Origin: Ahaetulla prasina | Lineage: Eukaryota; Chordata; Lepidosauria; Squamata; Colubridae | NCBI RefSeq assembly: GCF_028640845.1 | Contig: NC_080546.1 | Span: 71,839,051 to 71,903,050, forward strand | DNA length: 64,000 nt | Direction of reading: 5' to 3' | Shown here: piece by piece, positions 36,926 through 47,529 of the stretch | Numbering within the stretch: the first letter of the stretch is position 1 | Layout of the letters: the number at the start of each line of letters is the position of its first letter | Program-made: the position numbers and the translations under genes | Notes under the pieces: model-generated | Database searches by the model: none | What the model saw: the letters and a program-made list of their open reading frames with translations, nothing else | What the model was told of the DNA's origin: nothing

Positions 36926-37908
36926 TGGGAAATAGTTTTCTACTATTGTTATGACAAATATTTTTCTACTATATCCAAACAAGTTAATGAAAGAAGTACA
37001 GTATATGTGAGAATATATTAGTTAAATTATAAATATAAAATAACTCATTCAACTACGTGTTTTATATTGTTAGGATTATAGTTGCATAACTAAATATCAC
37101 TGTTTTTATGCCTTTATATTTTGATACTTAACTTGAATGTGTTCTATTTAGGGTTCAGTTCAGTTCTGTTCTGACAGATTTTCCTCTGAATTCCATGTGC
37201 AAAAATGGAGTGAAAACATATTTTAGATGTCAATCATACTGAATGACTATAGACAATTTGTATTGAAAGATACACTGAAGAGTTATTAATTGAAGATTCC
37301 AAGGAAGGAAATTAGTAGTTTGGGAAATGGAAAGCTGCTAGTCTTAAAATTTAAATTAATGGTTTTATGTTGTCTTTTTTGTAAACACAATCCTCCCTTA
37401 TAAAATTTAAGAACAGTGGAATGATAGCCTGCTTATTATATTTAATAAATCCTAGTTTGAAAGCAGTTCAGACTAAAGTATTAAAATAGGTTGTTAAAAT
37501 GGGTGAACTAATATTTCATTATCTTTATCTTCAGAAAGAAAGACTTACATTTATTGTTTATTTGACAAAATAATTGTTTTTTTTACTATTAATCTAATCA
37601 GGAATTATTGTAACTTAATTTTTTCCTTTATTTGAAAGGAAGACTCTGGTTAAAATCTGGCCTTTATTCTAGTGAAATATTGTTAGAGTCTCTGTTTTTG
37701 TTTGTTGCTCTAACAGTGTTCCTAAATAAGTGCCATCTGTATTTTTGCACTCCGGATACAATAGTCCTAACAACACTACATTTCTGAATAATATGAAAAT
37801 GGTTATATCTTATACCACTCATTGGGATAATGACACAGATCAGGATATTTTTCCTGTTTTCATAGACTTAATGATTATTATTTCTTAGAAAGAAATACTT
37901 GACATATG

Positions 37909-38389
37909 TGTCAGATCCGTGTATCTGCCATTGTTCGTGGAAGAAGGGGGGGGGATTTGGAGTGTCACATTTAGTTCTTTTCCTATGTATCCTAAGTATC
38001 CAATTTCTTGCCTGATCCTCTTTATATAAACTTTATCCTGATTTATAACCATTGCCTGGAGCCAGGAATCCCTGAAGAAATCACACGCCTCAGGAAAAGT
38101 GGAGAATGAGTGGATTGTAAAATGACCCTGAGAAACTCTTCCTATCTGTTTCTCAGAGAGGCTGATGCAATTCGTATTCACGCCCGTGATTGGCTGGAAT
38201 CCAATCCATTGGATGGTGGACAAGGGTTCCTAATTTCCTTTAACCTGAACTGCATGCCCTGAGGGACCCCAGAGCCTGCTTTGAGTTTTGACTTGCTTTC
38301 ATCCCTTTCAATAAAAGATTCCTTTTGAAATCCAAAGTTCTCAAGAGTTTATACTTTCTTGGAAGTGGAGGGAGAAGCTAGTCCTTACA
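37909..38389 (+). mobile_element. Solo LTR, 481 bp
   Basis: Begins TGTCAGATCC and ends CCTTACA (TGT...ACA inverted ends) with an exact 5-bp target duplication atatg (37904-37908, 38390-38394). U3 has inverted and direct CCAAT boxes near 38190-38215; tttcaataaaagattcc near 38310 is a polyadenylation signal followed by about 75 bp of R-U5. No internal region remains, as after LTR-LTR recombination. Could be an endogenous retrovirus or Ty3/gypsy; sequence alone does not decide. Confidence 0.85.
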
Positions 38390-38867
38390 ATATGTAATCT
38401 TACCTTCTCGCCCAGTTACATTAAGTGTTATATATACAATAATGCGTGAAAATTTAAAATATATAGATTTTTTTAATCAGAATCATTTTATCTAGGGCAT
38501 CCTTAACAATAGAAAATATTGTTACATTACATTGTGGCAATTATTTACACAAGAGGCTAGTAATTGTCTATGTCTTTTTCCCACTCCCAATATCTTTCCT
38601 TTGTACGATTCACTATTTCTTTTCAAGTATATAAAGGGACGTAATTTGACACTGTCATTTATAAAAGCTTTAGGTACTACAGTATGGTACAGGCCATTTT
38701 GTGCTCAAAAGTTCCTTAATTCCCACCCATCCCCATTTTGTTGTTGAAGATTTGAATCTTTACATCTTTAAATTCTTTGAGCTTCATGTTTGGGTTGCAG
38801 ACATTTCATTCCTTATTAGGAAACATCATCGATACATTTGGGGAACTGATATTAAATAGTTGAGGTT

Positions 38868-39062
38868 TTGTTTTTTTTTAATTTGAATTTATATCCCGCC
38901 CTTCTCCGAAGACTCAGGGCGGCTTACATTGTGTTAAGCAATAGTCTTCATCCATTTGTATATTGTATACAAAGTCAACTTTATTGCCCCCAACAATCTG
39001 GGTCCTCATTTTACCTACCTTATAAAGGATGGAAAGCTAAGTCAACCTTGTTTGCTGAAATT
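38868..39062 (-). mobile_element. tRNA-type SINE with L2-like tail, 5'-truncated
   Basis: Minus strand. Tail tgagtcttcggagaagggcg, centre gttgggggcaataaagttga and gtaaaatgaggacccagatt, then gacttagctttccatcc. Same family as 43986-44262, without the tRNA head. Confidence 0.82.
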
Positions 39063-39165
39063 CTTTCCAAACTTCACATGATTGGATGGAAAACGTATAT
39101 GGATAGATTTTGTTTTGTTTTGGTTTTTGTAGGTAAATTATTTATTTGGCTAATAAGTTATAGAA

Positions 39166-39250
39166 AGTTCTTAAGAAGAGATTAGATAACCATTTGTCTG
39201 AAGTGGTGTAGGGTTTCCTGCCTAAGCAGGGGGTTGGACTAGAAGACCTT
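39166..39250 (+). mobile_element. CR1 LINE 3' terminus
   Basis: ccatttgtctgaagtggtgt, tttcctgcctaagcaggggg, ttggactagaagacctt. Ends directly against a second CR1 copy. Confidence 0.78.
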
Positions 39251-39617
39251 CAAGAACGGTTGCTGGAAACGTGTATATCTAGTTTAATGAAAAGAAGGAC
39301 TAGGAGTGACAAATTAGCAGTGTTCCAATATCTCAGGGATTGCCACAAAAAGAAGGGAATCAAGCTATTCTCGAAAGCACCAGAAAGCAGGACAAGAACC
39401 GATGGATGGAAAATAATCAAGGAAAGAAGCAACCTAGAACTAAGAAGAAATTTCCTGACAGTTAAAATAATTAATCAGTGGAATAACTTGCCTCCTGAAA
39501 CTGTGAATGCTCCAACACTGGAAGAGATTAGACAACCATTTGTCTGAAATGGTATAGGGTTTCCTGTCTAAGCAGGGGGTTGGACTTGAAGACCTCCAAG
39601 GTCCCTTCCAACTCTGT
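39251..39617 (+). mobile_element. CR1 LINE 3' end
   Basis: Reads LMKRRTRSDKLAVFQYLRDC, SNLELRRNFLTVKIINQWNN and LPPETVNAPTLE in an open 95-residue frame (39260-39547), the CR1 C-terminus. Then the terminus ggtcccttccaactctgtta leading into the ATTCT array. Confidence 0.88.
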
Positions 39618-39718
39618 TATTCTATTCTATTCTATTCTATTCTATTCTATTCTATTCTATTCTATTCTATTCTATTCTATTCTATTCTATTCTATTCTAT
39701 TCTACTCTACTCTATTCT
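39618..39718. repeat. (ATTCT)n pentanucleotide array on CR1 tail
   Basis: About 20 units, with ACTCT variants near the right end. It grows directly out of the CR1 terminus. Confidence 0.96.
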
Positions 39719-40044
39719 TTCTCTGTTGATTATTCCCTGTGTAATTACTGGCATTGATATTATTGTCATCATTTCCACAATTATATTTATTTTTATATGA
39801 AGCCTAAGCTTGTACTAATATTCTGTATATGTAACAATGTTTGCCATAAATCCAAATAATGTATCTGCGAAATATGTATATGTAAGGAAAAAAAGCTTAA
39901 ATGTTTTGTTGCTTTTTTTGGTAAAAATGGATCCTTTGATTAAATGCCATGTATAAAACTGAATGTCAAAAACTTTTTTGTGTGGTGTAGCGGCAATTTT
40001 TTAAACAACTCTAGCTAAAATATGAGTTTTCTCATTTTTTACTC
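39719..40044. other. FSTL5 intron between two pentanucleotide arrays
   Basis: AT-rich; nothing recognised. Confidence 0.45.
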
Positions 40045-40155
40045 ACACTTGGCCAATAAAGAATTCTATTCTATTCTATTCTATTCTATTCTATTCTATT
40101 CTATTCTATTCTAATTCTCTTTTATTCTATTCTATTCCATTCCATTCCATTCCCG
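40045..40155 (+). repeat. Rex1-type tail with (ATTCT)n array
   Basis: cacacttggccaataaagaa, the Rex1 terminus, followed by about 18 ATTCT/ATTCC units. Only some 25 bp of the LINE remain. Confidence 0.8.
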
Positions 40156-40539
40156 TGTATGGACCATTCTATAAATTCTATACAGCTGTTTTTGAATTTG
40201 TTTTTCAAATAAACAATAAACACTATCCTTCATTTCTTAATTCATGAAACCATTATCTTTATTAGCTAAAAGAGGCTCTCTTAATTTACAGCTTTTCACT
40301 TCCTTTTTGAAGCTATGCACCTTTTTTGTGACTTCTTTATTGTTAAATAGCAAGGAAGAGGGTTGCTGGAAGCAGCCAAAACAAGGAAGCGTGGAATATT
40401 TTTTCTTTTGAAATATAAGGATAAAAGTTGTGGTCTTAATTTACTATTTTTAAAATAATATGTAACCCTGTATTGTTTTGTTGTGGTGGTTGAAATTTTC
40501 TGATTTTCATGAACTCTGATTGGCTAGAAAAAAGAAAAC

Positions 40540-41856
40540 TAAATAAATAACATTCTTTGATCACTAGAGGGAGCTATGAAGATTTTTAACTCTGAATTGG
40601 AGACTGTCATTAAGGGAATTTTTGAAAATTCAATACAGAAAATCATTTTTACCTTAAATCAGTTAGGGTCTGATTATATAGAGGATATTAAAAAAGAACA
40701 AGTGACACAATTATATGTAGAAAATTATTAACCCACCATTACAACTCTACAAATGCTGGACAATGCAAGTAACCTAGCTTTATAACCTTTGGAATATAAA
40801 TCTGACACCAGCTTTTATTATGATGTTGGTTTGAATATAACCCTCACAGTGCAACTGAAACAAGAGTGCCAAGTAAATTCACAATCCTCAAGAGGTTAAG
40901 TTTGAGACTTTTTCTTCAGATACTAACAAGGTTGAAAATTCTTTGAGAAAAAAAGATATGATAGTTATTTTAGAGAAGAAAACTTTACCAGGATTTGCTC
41001 CAGGTTAATTTACAATTTACAATGTCTAACAAAACAATTCTGGGATGGAAATAAATAACTTTGAGAACTTCCTGAAGGAAAGAGACTTGATAATGAGAAG
41101 AAAAAGATTTCGTCCTATGAAGATAGACTGGAGGGAGTCACTTAAACTTAATGACTTAATTAGTTAGGAAGGATTTTTATAAGTTTGATATATGTATTGA
41201 AAGAAAGTTTTAGAGCAGTTCTGTATGTATAAAATGAGTTTGTAAATGCATGTCTTCTGCCTTTTTATGTAATGCTAAATAATTCTCAAAGTTTGCAAAA
41301 TACTATCGATTAAATTTGAAAATAAGAGAAGAAAACGATATATTCCATTAGGATAAACTCAAGGGAGCGATTTGAATTTTCTCCCTTTAGGGTTAAAAAA
41401 AATTGAAATAATGTAGAGGATTCTCTTAATATGAATTACAATAAAGATTATTTTAACAGAAGCATATATTATTCCTCACAGCAAAGAGAAGCAGAGAAGC
41501 AGAGATGGTCAAATTGATTTTTTTATCCAAAGAAGAGAATATATCTTTGTTTCTATTTTAAGCGCTTCCGGATTTTGTGCTTAAAAAATAAAAGTCTGAT
41601 TTTGCTTTTGCTAATTAGACAGATTTATTGTTATAGAACTGGCTTGTATATACTGTTGTGTAAAAGTAAAAAGTTGCGGTTGTAATGTTGTCATCTTCTA
41701 CTGTGCTAAAGAGAGTCAGAAGTCGGTGCCTTTCTCTTCCCATTCCCTCTTTACACCATATTTTTCTCCCTGCCCTTCCTAGTTTTTCCTTACTTTTTTG
41801 AATTTCTGTTTGTATTTTACATTTTGATCAATTAATAAAAAGTTTCAAAAAATAGT
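40540..41856 (+). mobile_element. Possible old L1-type LINE remnant
   Basis: A/G-rich plus strand with broken lysine-rich frames and a 3' end tcaattaataaaaagtttca followed by A-rich sequence, reminiscent of an L1 3' terminus. No RT motif read with confidence, so the identity is weak. Confidence 0.35.
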
Positions 41857-41924
41857 TACTATAATATTTATTTGACAAAGGACAATATATCATGGAACAT
41901 CTTACCACCTTCCCAGTCCAGGGA

Positions 41925-42092
41925 AGGTTACTGCAAAATCCCCATTTCCTCCTGATCAGCTGGGACTTGGGAGGCAGAGAATAGATGTGGGCAGAGCCAG
42001 TCAGAATTTTTACTACCGGTTCTCTGAACTACTCAAAATTTCCGCAACTGGTTCTCCAGAACAGGTGAGAACCTGCTGAAACCCACCTCTGG
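41925..42092. mobile_element. hAT element fragment (accggttct family)
   Basis: gaaggttactgcaaaatccc, actaccggttctctgaacta, ctcaaaatttccgc and the terminus ctgctgaaacccacctctg match the right half of the element at 45707-45949. The left end is missing. Confidence 0.7.
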
Positions 42093-43569
42093 TTTAATTG
42101 ATAAGCATTATGAAGCAGAACACTCTAGCTATAGAATAAGTGAATTGTCTGTCTTTGGAATACTTTAAGAATAAGCTATACATGTACCTCTCAAGAATGA
42201 TTTAAATGGTTTTCCTGCATATTGCAGAGGGTTTGACAAGATGACTTTTGTGGTCCCTCCCAGCTTCATAATTTTATTTTTCTATAGGTCTATATCTTTA
42301 TCTTTGGAGAGGGAAGTTAATTGTGGCTTTAAGTATCTTTGAATAATTATTCCAAAGGAATCAAAATGGTGAGTATTGCATGTTGAGCAGGCGGGTAATT
42401 TTCCTGGTTTTCAGCTTTATCGTTGCAGCAATTTATTATAGTCTACCAAGTGTTGGGGAAACATCTGGATAATGTCTTTTCTACATTGGGTTACAGCATT
42501 TTTGTAAGATTTCAAATAATTGTATCTCTGTTGCCAAATGAATTAGCCAAGACTGCGAGATCCCCAGAACTCCTCACTGGTTTTGCTAAACATTTCATTT
42601 TTCAGAAGTCTGGAAAAGAGACAAATGAACTGGTTTTCCTAGATCAGATTCTAACTATTTGGGAAGTGACAGTCAAAGATCTAAAAGCAGAGAGTACCTT
42701 GTGGAAATGATTGTCTTATCTTGACCTTCATAATATTACAGAATGAGATATTGGATGATAATTGTACACGCCCACTACATTTCAAATCAGCCAATTTTAA
42801 AATGCTAAGAGGAGTTTCAGACAAGATACCATTCACTGATGGAGAGACTCTGTTCAAAAGGGATGGGAAAAAAAATAAAGTACTAGAAGTATAATTGTAC
42901 ACAATTCCAATGAGGAAGAAAACATTAGGTGCTGTTTAGAAAATCATTGTGGTTATAGGCAGTACTTGCCTGAGCTAAAAGAGACATGTATAGGAAATGG
43001 AAGGTAGTGTCCTCACCAGGAAAATGTACCAGGAAATACGTTGTCTGATAACTGAATGTCCAGAAATTAAATTGAAACAAGCGTGGACAACAAACCACTG
43101 CCAAAGTGATCAGAAAGCCTAAAACTGGTGGAATAGAGGCTGGCATGGAAACCTAAAATGAATTGACTACCTTGGCTATGTCAGTAAAAAGAGGAAAAAT
43201 GGAAGATGCAGCCCTGCTATTGGAGAAAATGGTAGGATGTTAACAAGAAAATTCCCTGAGCACTTTTGTTGTATTTTGAAGACAAAATATGTTGCAAGGA
43301 AATAGGTAGAAAACATGGATGGATTGTCAAAAATTAAACAATGAGGTAGTTAAACATGAGTTATTATGAACAACTTCAAGTACTCATGACTGAATCAATT
43401 ATTCAAGAAGCTAAACATTGCTTGCAGATTACTACATCTGTGAACTTTGGAAATCATGAAAGAAAGGACTGATATCAGGGACTGGAAATTGTTTGTATCT
43501 TCAAACAAGTAGGCTATTCTGTCATTATGTGGATAGTGGATTGGCTGAATAATCTAATCCAACAAGGAT
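42093..43569. other. FSTL5 intron, unassigned
   Basis: No exon or named repeat recognised. Short open frames (for example 42423-42710, plus) have no domain I can identify. Confidence 0.45.
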
Positions 43570-43960
43570 ACACCTGTTCAGGTTATCTGGATGGAAAAGC
43601 ATGTAAGGTTCATTTCTAAGATATTGTTCAATATATTCATTAATAACTTTGATTTGGGTCTTATAAATTAGGATTACAGAATTAATAAATGACAAGAAGA
43701 TGTGGGGGGGAACAACAGAAAGAATCAAGAAGATCTTGACAAGCTGCAATGATGAATAAGGCCTACCAGGTAAATCTCAGTAGGGAAAATTTAATTTTTA
43801 GTAAAACAATTTGGTAAGAAAAAAAAACTTGAGTATAGTCTGTCAGAAGGGGAACATGCAAAACAAAATATAGAATCACAAATTGAACTTAAACCAATAG
43901 TGTGATACAGCTGCAAAACAAAACAAAACACTGCTACAAACAAGTATAGAATGAATTTCT
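43570..43960 (+). mobile_element. Ancient CR1-like RT remnant
   Basis: ILFNIFINNFDLG-like codons near 43620, then NRKNQEDLDKLQ and phrases aligning with the IQKDLDRLEHWA region of CR1. Heavily decayed. Confidence 0.45.
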
Positions 43961-43985
43961 GTTAGTTAAGTGTCAAGTTGAAGAG

Positions 43986-44262
43986 GGGCCTCTGTGGCTC
44001 AGCAGACTAAGTCTGTCTGTTATTAACACAGCTGCTTGCAATTAATGCAAGTTCAAGTCCCACCAGGCCGAAGGTTGACTCAGCCTTCCATCCTTTATAA
44101 GGTAGGTAAAATGAGGACCCAGATTGTTGGGGGCAATAAAAGTTGACTTTGTATATAATATACAAATGGATGAAGGGTATTGTTTAACACAGTGTAAGCC
44201 GCCCTGAGTCTTCGGAGAAGGGCGGGATATAGATTCAAATAAATAAATAAAAAAGAGTATCC
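43986..44262 (+). mobile_element. tRNA-derived SINE with L2-like 3' tail
   Basis: Head ggggcctctgtggctcagca with A-box-like tggctcagcagactaag and B-box-like agttcaagtcccacc. Centre ggttgactcagccttccatc, gtaaaatgaggacccagatt and gttgggggcaataaa. Tail gtaagccgccctgagtcttc, ggagaagggcgggatataga and AAAT repeats, close to the L2 terminus at 32675-32745. Not a functional tRNA gene: the acceptor stem and anticodon arm do not fold. Confidence 0.85.
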
Positions 44263-45227
44263 CTTATTCCTTTCTATTCTGTATTGGGTAGCATACAACA
44301 TAATCCATGATAATCAATCACCCACTAAGTTTCAGGGACAGCCTATTATCTTTATACCTTGATGTCACTCATCCCATGCAGAAGGTGTGCTTATTCCTAC
44401 CCATTATGAATATAGCAGAGAGTTAGTTTGTGTAAATGTATAACATTTGAAGAATGAAGGTAGTAATTACATTCATTCCCTGTGATTTATTGTTACTGCT
44501 GCTCACTGACTGTCTATCGGTAAATATAGAAAACTATATTTAGAGTCTGACAGTATGCCAAGTAAGGCAAAAAGTAAACCTCCTTTTGCATTACAGAAAA
44601 GAAGGATGGGAGGCAAGGATCCATCTCCCTAATTAGGTTCTCTTTCTTAGAACAGTAATTATGAAGAAACTTTCCGTTACAAGTTAAGGTTAATATTGCT
44701 TAGCGGCTATAAACTGCCTGGCTGGATTAATTCTATTTTAGTACCAGAATATAAGAAATACTGTTTATCAATGTTTTTGATGCAGTGAGCCACTTTGATT
44801 CAATACTCCTTTCTCTTGTATGTCAATATGATGAAGTGATAAGTAAAGCCTGTAGTGAGAAGAAATCAATGAGAAAATCCTTTTACAGCTTACCTTTGCA
44901 TTATCTCTCATCACTACCATTAACCTCTATGTATATGGAAGCTAGAGGACAGCTTTGGGTAAATTCCACGTTTCTGCTGTTTTTGTTGTTATCAGATTTA
45001 GCATTAATATTTTATGACATTAAATTGGCACTTTTTATGTCTCGTGTATGTTATCATTGTCCACTTGCTGAAAAGTTAATATTTCATTCAGTATTTCAAC
45101 TCATCACAAAAGTACAAGTACCTAACCTCACACGATATGTAAGAGAATATAGAGTCACAGTGCAGAAGGAAAATCCAAAAACAGAAAAATAAAATATCAA
45201 TATTTAAAAGCATAAAAAGTTGCTGAT

Positions 45228-45230
<3 letters not shown>
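44263..45230. other. FSTL5 intron, unassigned
   Basis: Contains a 135-codon open frame (44785-45192, plus) without a recognisable domain, splice sites or homology; probably chance in AT-rich DNA. Confidence 0.45.

Positions 45231-45288
<58 letters not shown>
45231..45288. repeat. (CA)n microsatellite
   Basis: About 28 uninterrupted CA units. Confidence 0.96.
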
Positions 45289-45289
<1 letters not shown>

Positions 45290-45692
45290 AAAGTGCTTAC
45301 AATCCATAAGATATTAAAATCTTTATTCACTATTCAACCTTCTATTAATTCTTCAGTTATACAAATATCATTACATTAATCATTTCCATTGGATTTACTT
45401 GTCTGTCTTTTAATCTCTTTTATCTGAAAAATTCATTTATCTTCGCCTTAGCCTCCATTTTAGCTCAATATATAATTTTTTTTAAAAAATCTTCAATATG
45501 CAAATTGTTTTAGAAACATACTAAACCCATTCATGAATAATAACGCTATAAATTACAACCTGGTTACCTTTGTATTATTTGTCATACTTTTCCCTTCAAC
45601 AACAATTTGGGCAGCATACAAGAAGATAATAATAACAAGAACTAATATGTAAGATAACTTTATTTTCTGGGAAAGATTTTTATATTCTAATC

Positions 45693-46120
45693 CAGGGGTC
45701 CCCAACCAGTGATGGAATTCACATTTTTTTACTACCGGTTCTGTGAGTGTGGCTTGGTAAGCGTGGAAGGGGAAGGATACTGCAAAATCCTCATTCCCAC
45801 CCCACTCCAGGGGAAGGATACTGCAAAATCTCCATTCCCACCCAGCTCTGAGACAAGCCAGAGGTGGTATTTCCTGGTTCTCCGAATTACTCAAAATTTC
45901 CGCTACCGGTTCTCCCGAACCTGTCAGAACCTGCTGAATTTCACCCCTGTCTCCAACCCTTGGTCTGTGGACTGGTCGCAGTATGCCAGCCATTGAGCTG
46001 CACAAACGAAGCCCCATCCAAGGAATGCAGGCAACACAGGAAACCATGTTCCCTCCATTCCACGGAAAAACCTCTCTCCATGGAACCAGTCCCTAATGCC
46101 CAAAAGATTGGGGGCTGCTG
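45693..46120. mobile_element. hAT MITE (CAGGGGTCCCCAACC family), outer of a nest
   Basis: Left end 45693-45706 (CAGGGGTCCCCAAC), right part 45958-46120 (ccttggtctgtggactggtc ... gattgggggctgctg). Target duplication ttctaatc / ttctaatg (45685-45692, 46121-46128). Split 14 bp from its left end by the element at 45707-45949. Confidence 0.85.
45707..45949. mobile_element. hAT non-autonomous element, 243 bp, nested
   Basis: Ends CAGTGATGGAATTCA and TGAATTTCACCCCTG, target duplication tccccaac / tctccaac (45699-45706, 45950-45957). Contains two ctaccggttct blocks and a duplicated ggatactgcaaaatc phrase. Same family as 15357-16361. Confidence 0.87.
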
Positions 46121-46499
46121 TTCTAATGTATACATTGGTCTTAACATAGAAAGGCTTTCAATGGCAATGGCTTCCATTTTTCTTTAATACAAGGTATACA
46201 GATTGTTCATGGATTATACAGTCAGATGATTAAGTGATTATCCAAGGACGCTATTTTTCATAAAGGCTATAATCCTACAGATTTTATACTAAGAAAGAAT
46301 ATTGCTTACTGTGTTCGGAAGTCAAGGTACCTAGTAAATAAACTTTCATTTTTTTCGATAAGTATTAATTATTTTAAAAATGCTACATGTATTAATTAAA
46401 TCATATTTTATGCAAAGTTTAATGGAAATCATTACTGAAAACTTACTTTCCATGTCTCCTTTTTTTACATTGCAACTAAGAAATTCAGCCTTTCATTTA

Positions 46500-46676
<177 letters not shown>

Positions 46677-47109
46677 CTAAAGAAAAAGAAGAGGTGATCA
46701 AAATTACCTTCAGAACATTATCCTATCTATACTGAATTTCTCTAAGAAAGAAATATAGTGTAAGTGTTATAATCTCTTATACCAGATTTAAACCACCTTT
46801 AGTTTTTAAGCTCTTCAAAACATTCAAGCTACACAAATCTGATTCTATATATATTAATTGCATTTTACCAAATGACAACCTTGCACTGTTCTTTAAATTC
46901 AGATTGCCATCTGGCAAAATGCCGTCAATTTTTATGTCAATCAGACTACGATGTTCAATTTTTGAGGGTCCAGACCACACAGAATGATATTAACAATAGA
47001 AAATACATAGAAAGCAAAATAATGGTTGAAAGCTTCAGGAACAAGTTAATATTTCCATTTAATGGTTTAGATGTTTATGAGCATGCAATATTGTAAATGA
47101 ATCTTCTTT
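46677..47109. other. FSTL5 intron upstream of the first Ig exon seen here
   Basis: AT-rich; no exon recognised. Confidence 0.45.
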
Positions 47110-47167
47110 CATACACACACACACACAATATATATATATATATACATGCATATATATATATATATGC

Positions 47168-47236
<69 letters not shown>
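47110..47236. repeat. (CA)n-(TA)n compound microsatellite
   Basis: About 9 CA units then about 100 bp of TA with ATGCAT interruptions, abutting the foldback at 47258. Confidence 0.95.
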
Positions 47237-47240
<4 letters not shown>

Positions 47241-47321
47241 TTCTGAGGTTTTCGCTGGTGTTTGTATGTAGGTCTTTGGTTATTCGGGTTTTCCCCCACG
47301 TAAAATTGGAAGTGTTTTGGT

Positions 47322-47355
47322 GACGTTTCGACGAAATCTCATTCATCATCTTCAG
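47322..47355 (-). ncRNA. Hammerhead-ribozyme-like core, minus-strand arm
   Basis: Minus strand: CTGAAGA, a stem (GATGAA with TTCGTC, all paired including one G-U), then GAAA and CGTC. This is the order CUGANGA - stem II - GAAA - GUC of type I hammerheads with minimal stem III, as described for Penelope-like elements. Stem I pairing is short, so activity is uncertain. Confidence 0.55.
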
Positions 47356-47393
47356 GCTAGGTGTTTAGAAACACAAAGCTGTAAACACCTAGC

Positions 47394-47427
47394 CTGAAGA
47401 TGACAAATGGGATTTCGTCGAAACGTC
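47394..47427 (+). ncRNA. Hammerhead-ribozyme-like core, plus-strand arm
   Basis: CTGAAGA (47394-47400), stem II GACAAA with TTCGTC (one A-C mismatch), GAAA (47420-47423) and CGTC (47424-47427). Same architecture as the opposite arm with one stem position broken. Confidence 0.5.
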
Positions 47428-47483
47428 GCCAAGACACTTCCAATTTTACGCGGGAGAAAACCTGAATAACCAAAGACCTACAC

Positions 47484-47529
47484 ACAAACACACACATACA
47501 CACACACATACACACACACACACACATAT
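47484..47529. repeat. (CA)n-rich microsatellite
   Basis: CACATA and CA units continuing from the end of the foldback into a short TA run. Confidence 0.9.

Larger units (their letters stand above)
35641..37908. other. FSTL5 intron, mostly unassigned
   Basis: AT-rich. Contains the perfect hairpin at 36417-36460 and a partial TIR element at 36745-36925. No exon recognised. Confidence 0.5.
47258..47491. mobile_element. Penelope-type terminal repeat as a 109-bp-arm foldback
   Basis: Arms 47258-47366 and 47383-47491 are inverted copies with a few differences around a 16-nt loop. Each contains gacgtttcgacgaaat / its complement and cagcctgaagatga-type sequence. Phrases such as tgaagatga...gtcgaaacgtc and ttccaattttac are, as I recall, typical of terminal repeats of vertebrate Penelope-like elements. 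No RT is attached. CA and TA arrays flank it on both sides. Confidence 0.7.

Noticed and set aside
43986..44060. Possible tRNA gene
   Set aside because: A-box and B-box-like sequences are present, but no cloverleaf forms and the sequence continues into a SINE body and LINE-type tail.
44785..45192. 135-codon plus-strand open frame
   Set aside because: No recognisable domain, no splice or promoter context, intronic AT-rich DNA; consistent with chance.
45553..46187. Open frames of 164 and 107 residues across 45553-46187
   Set aside because: They run through the nested hAT elements and across their junctions, so they cannot predate the insertions and have no domain.
47059..47349. 96-residue minus-strand frame including YIYIYI
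   Set aside because: Translation of the TA array and the Penelope-type foldback; the non-repetitive part ([17 protein letters not shown]) is terminal-repeat sequence, not a gene.
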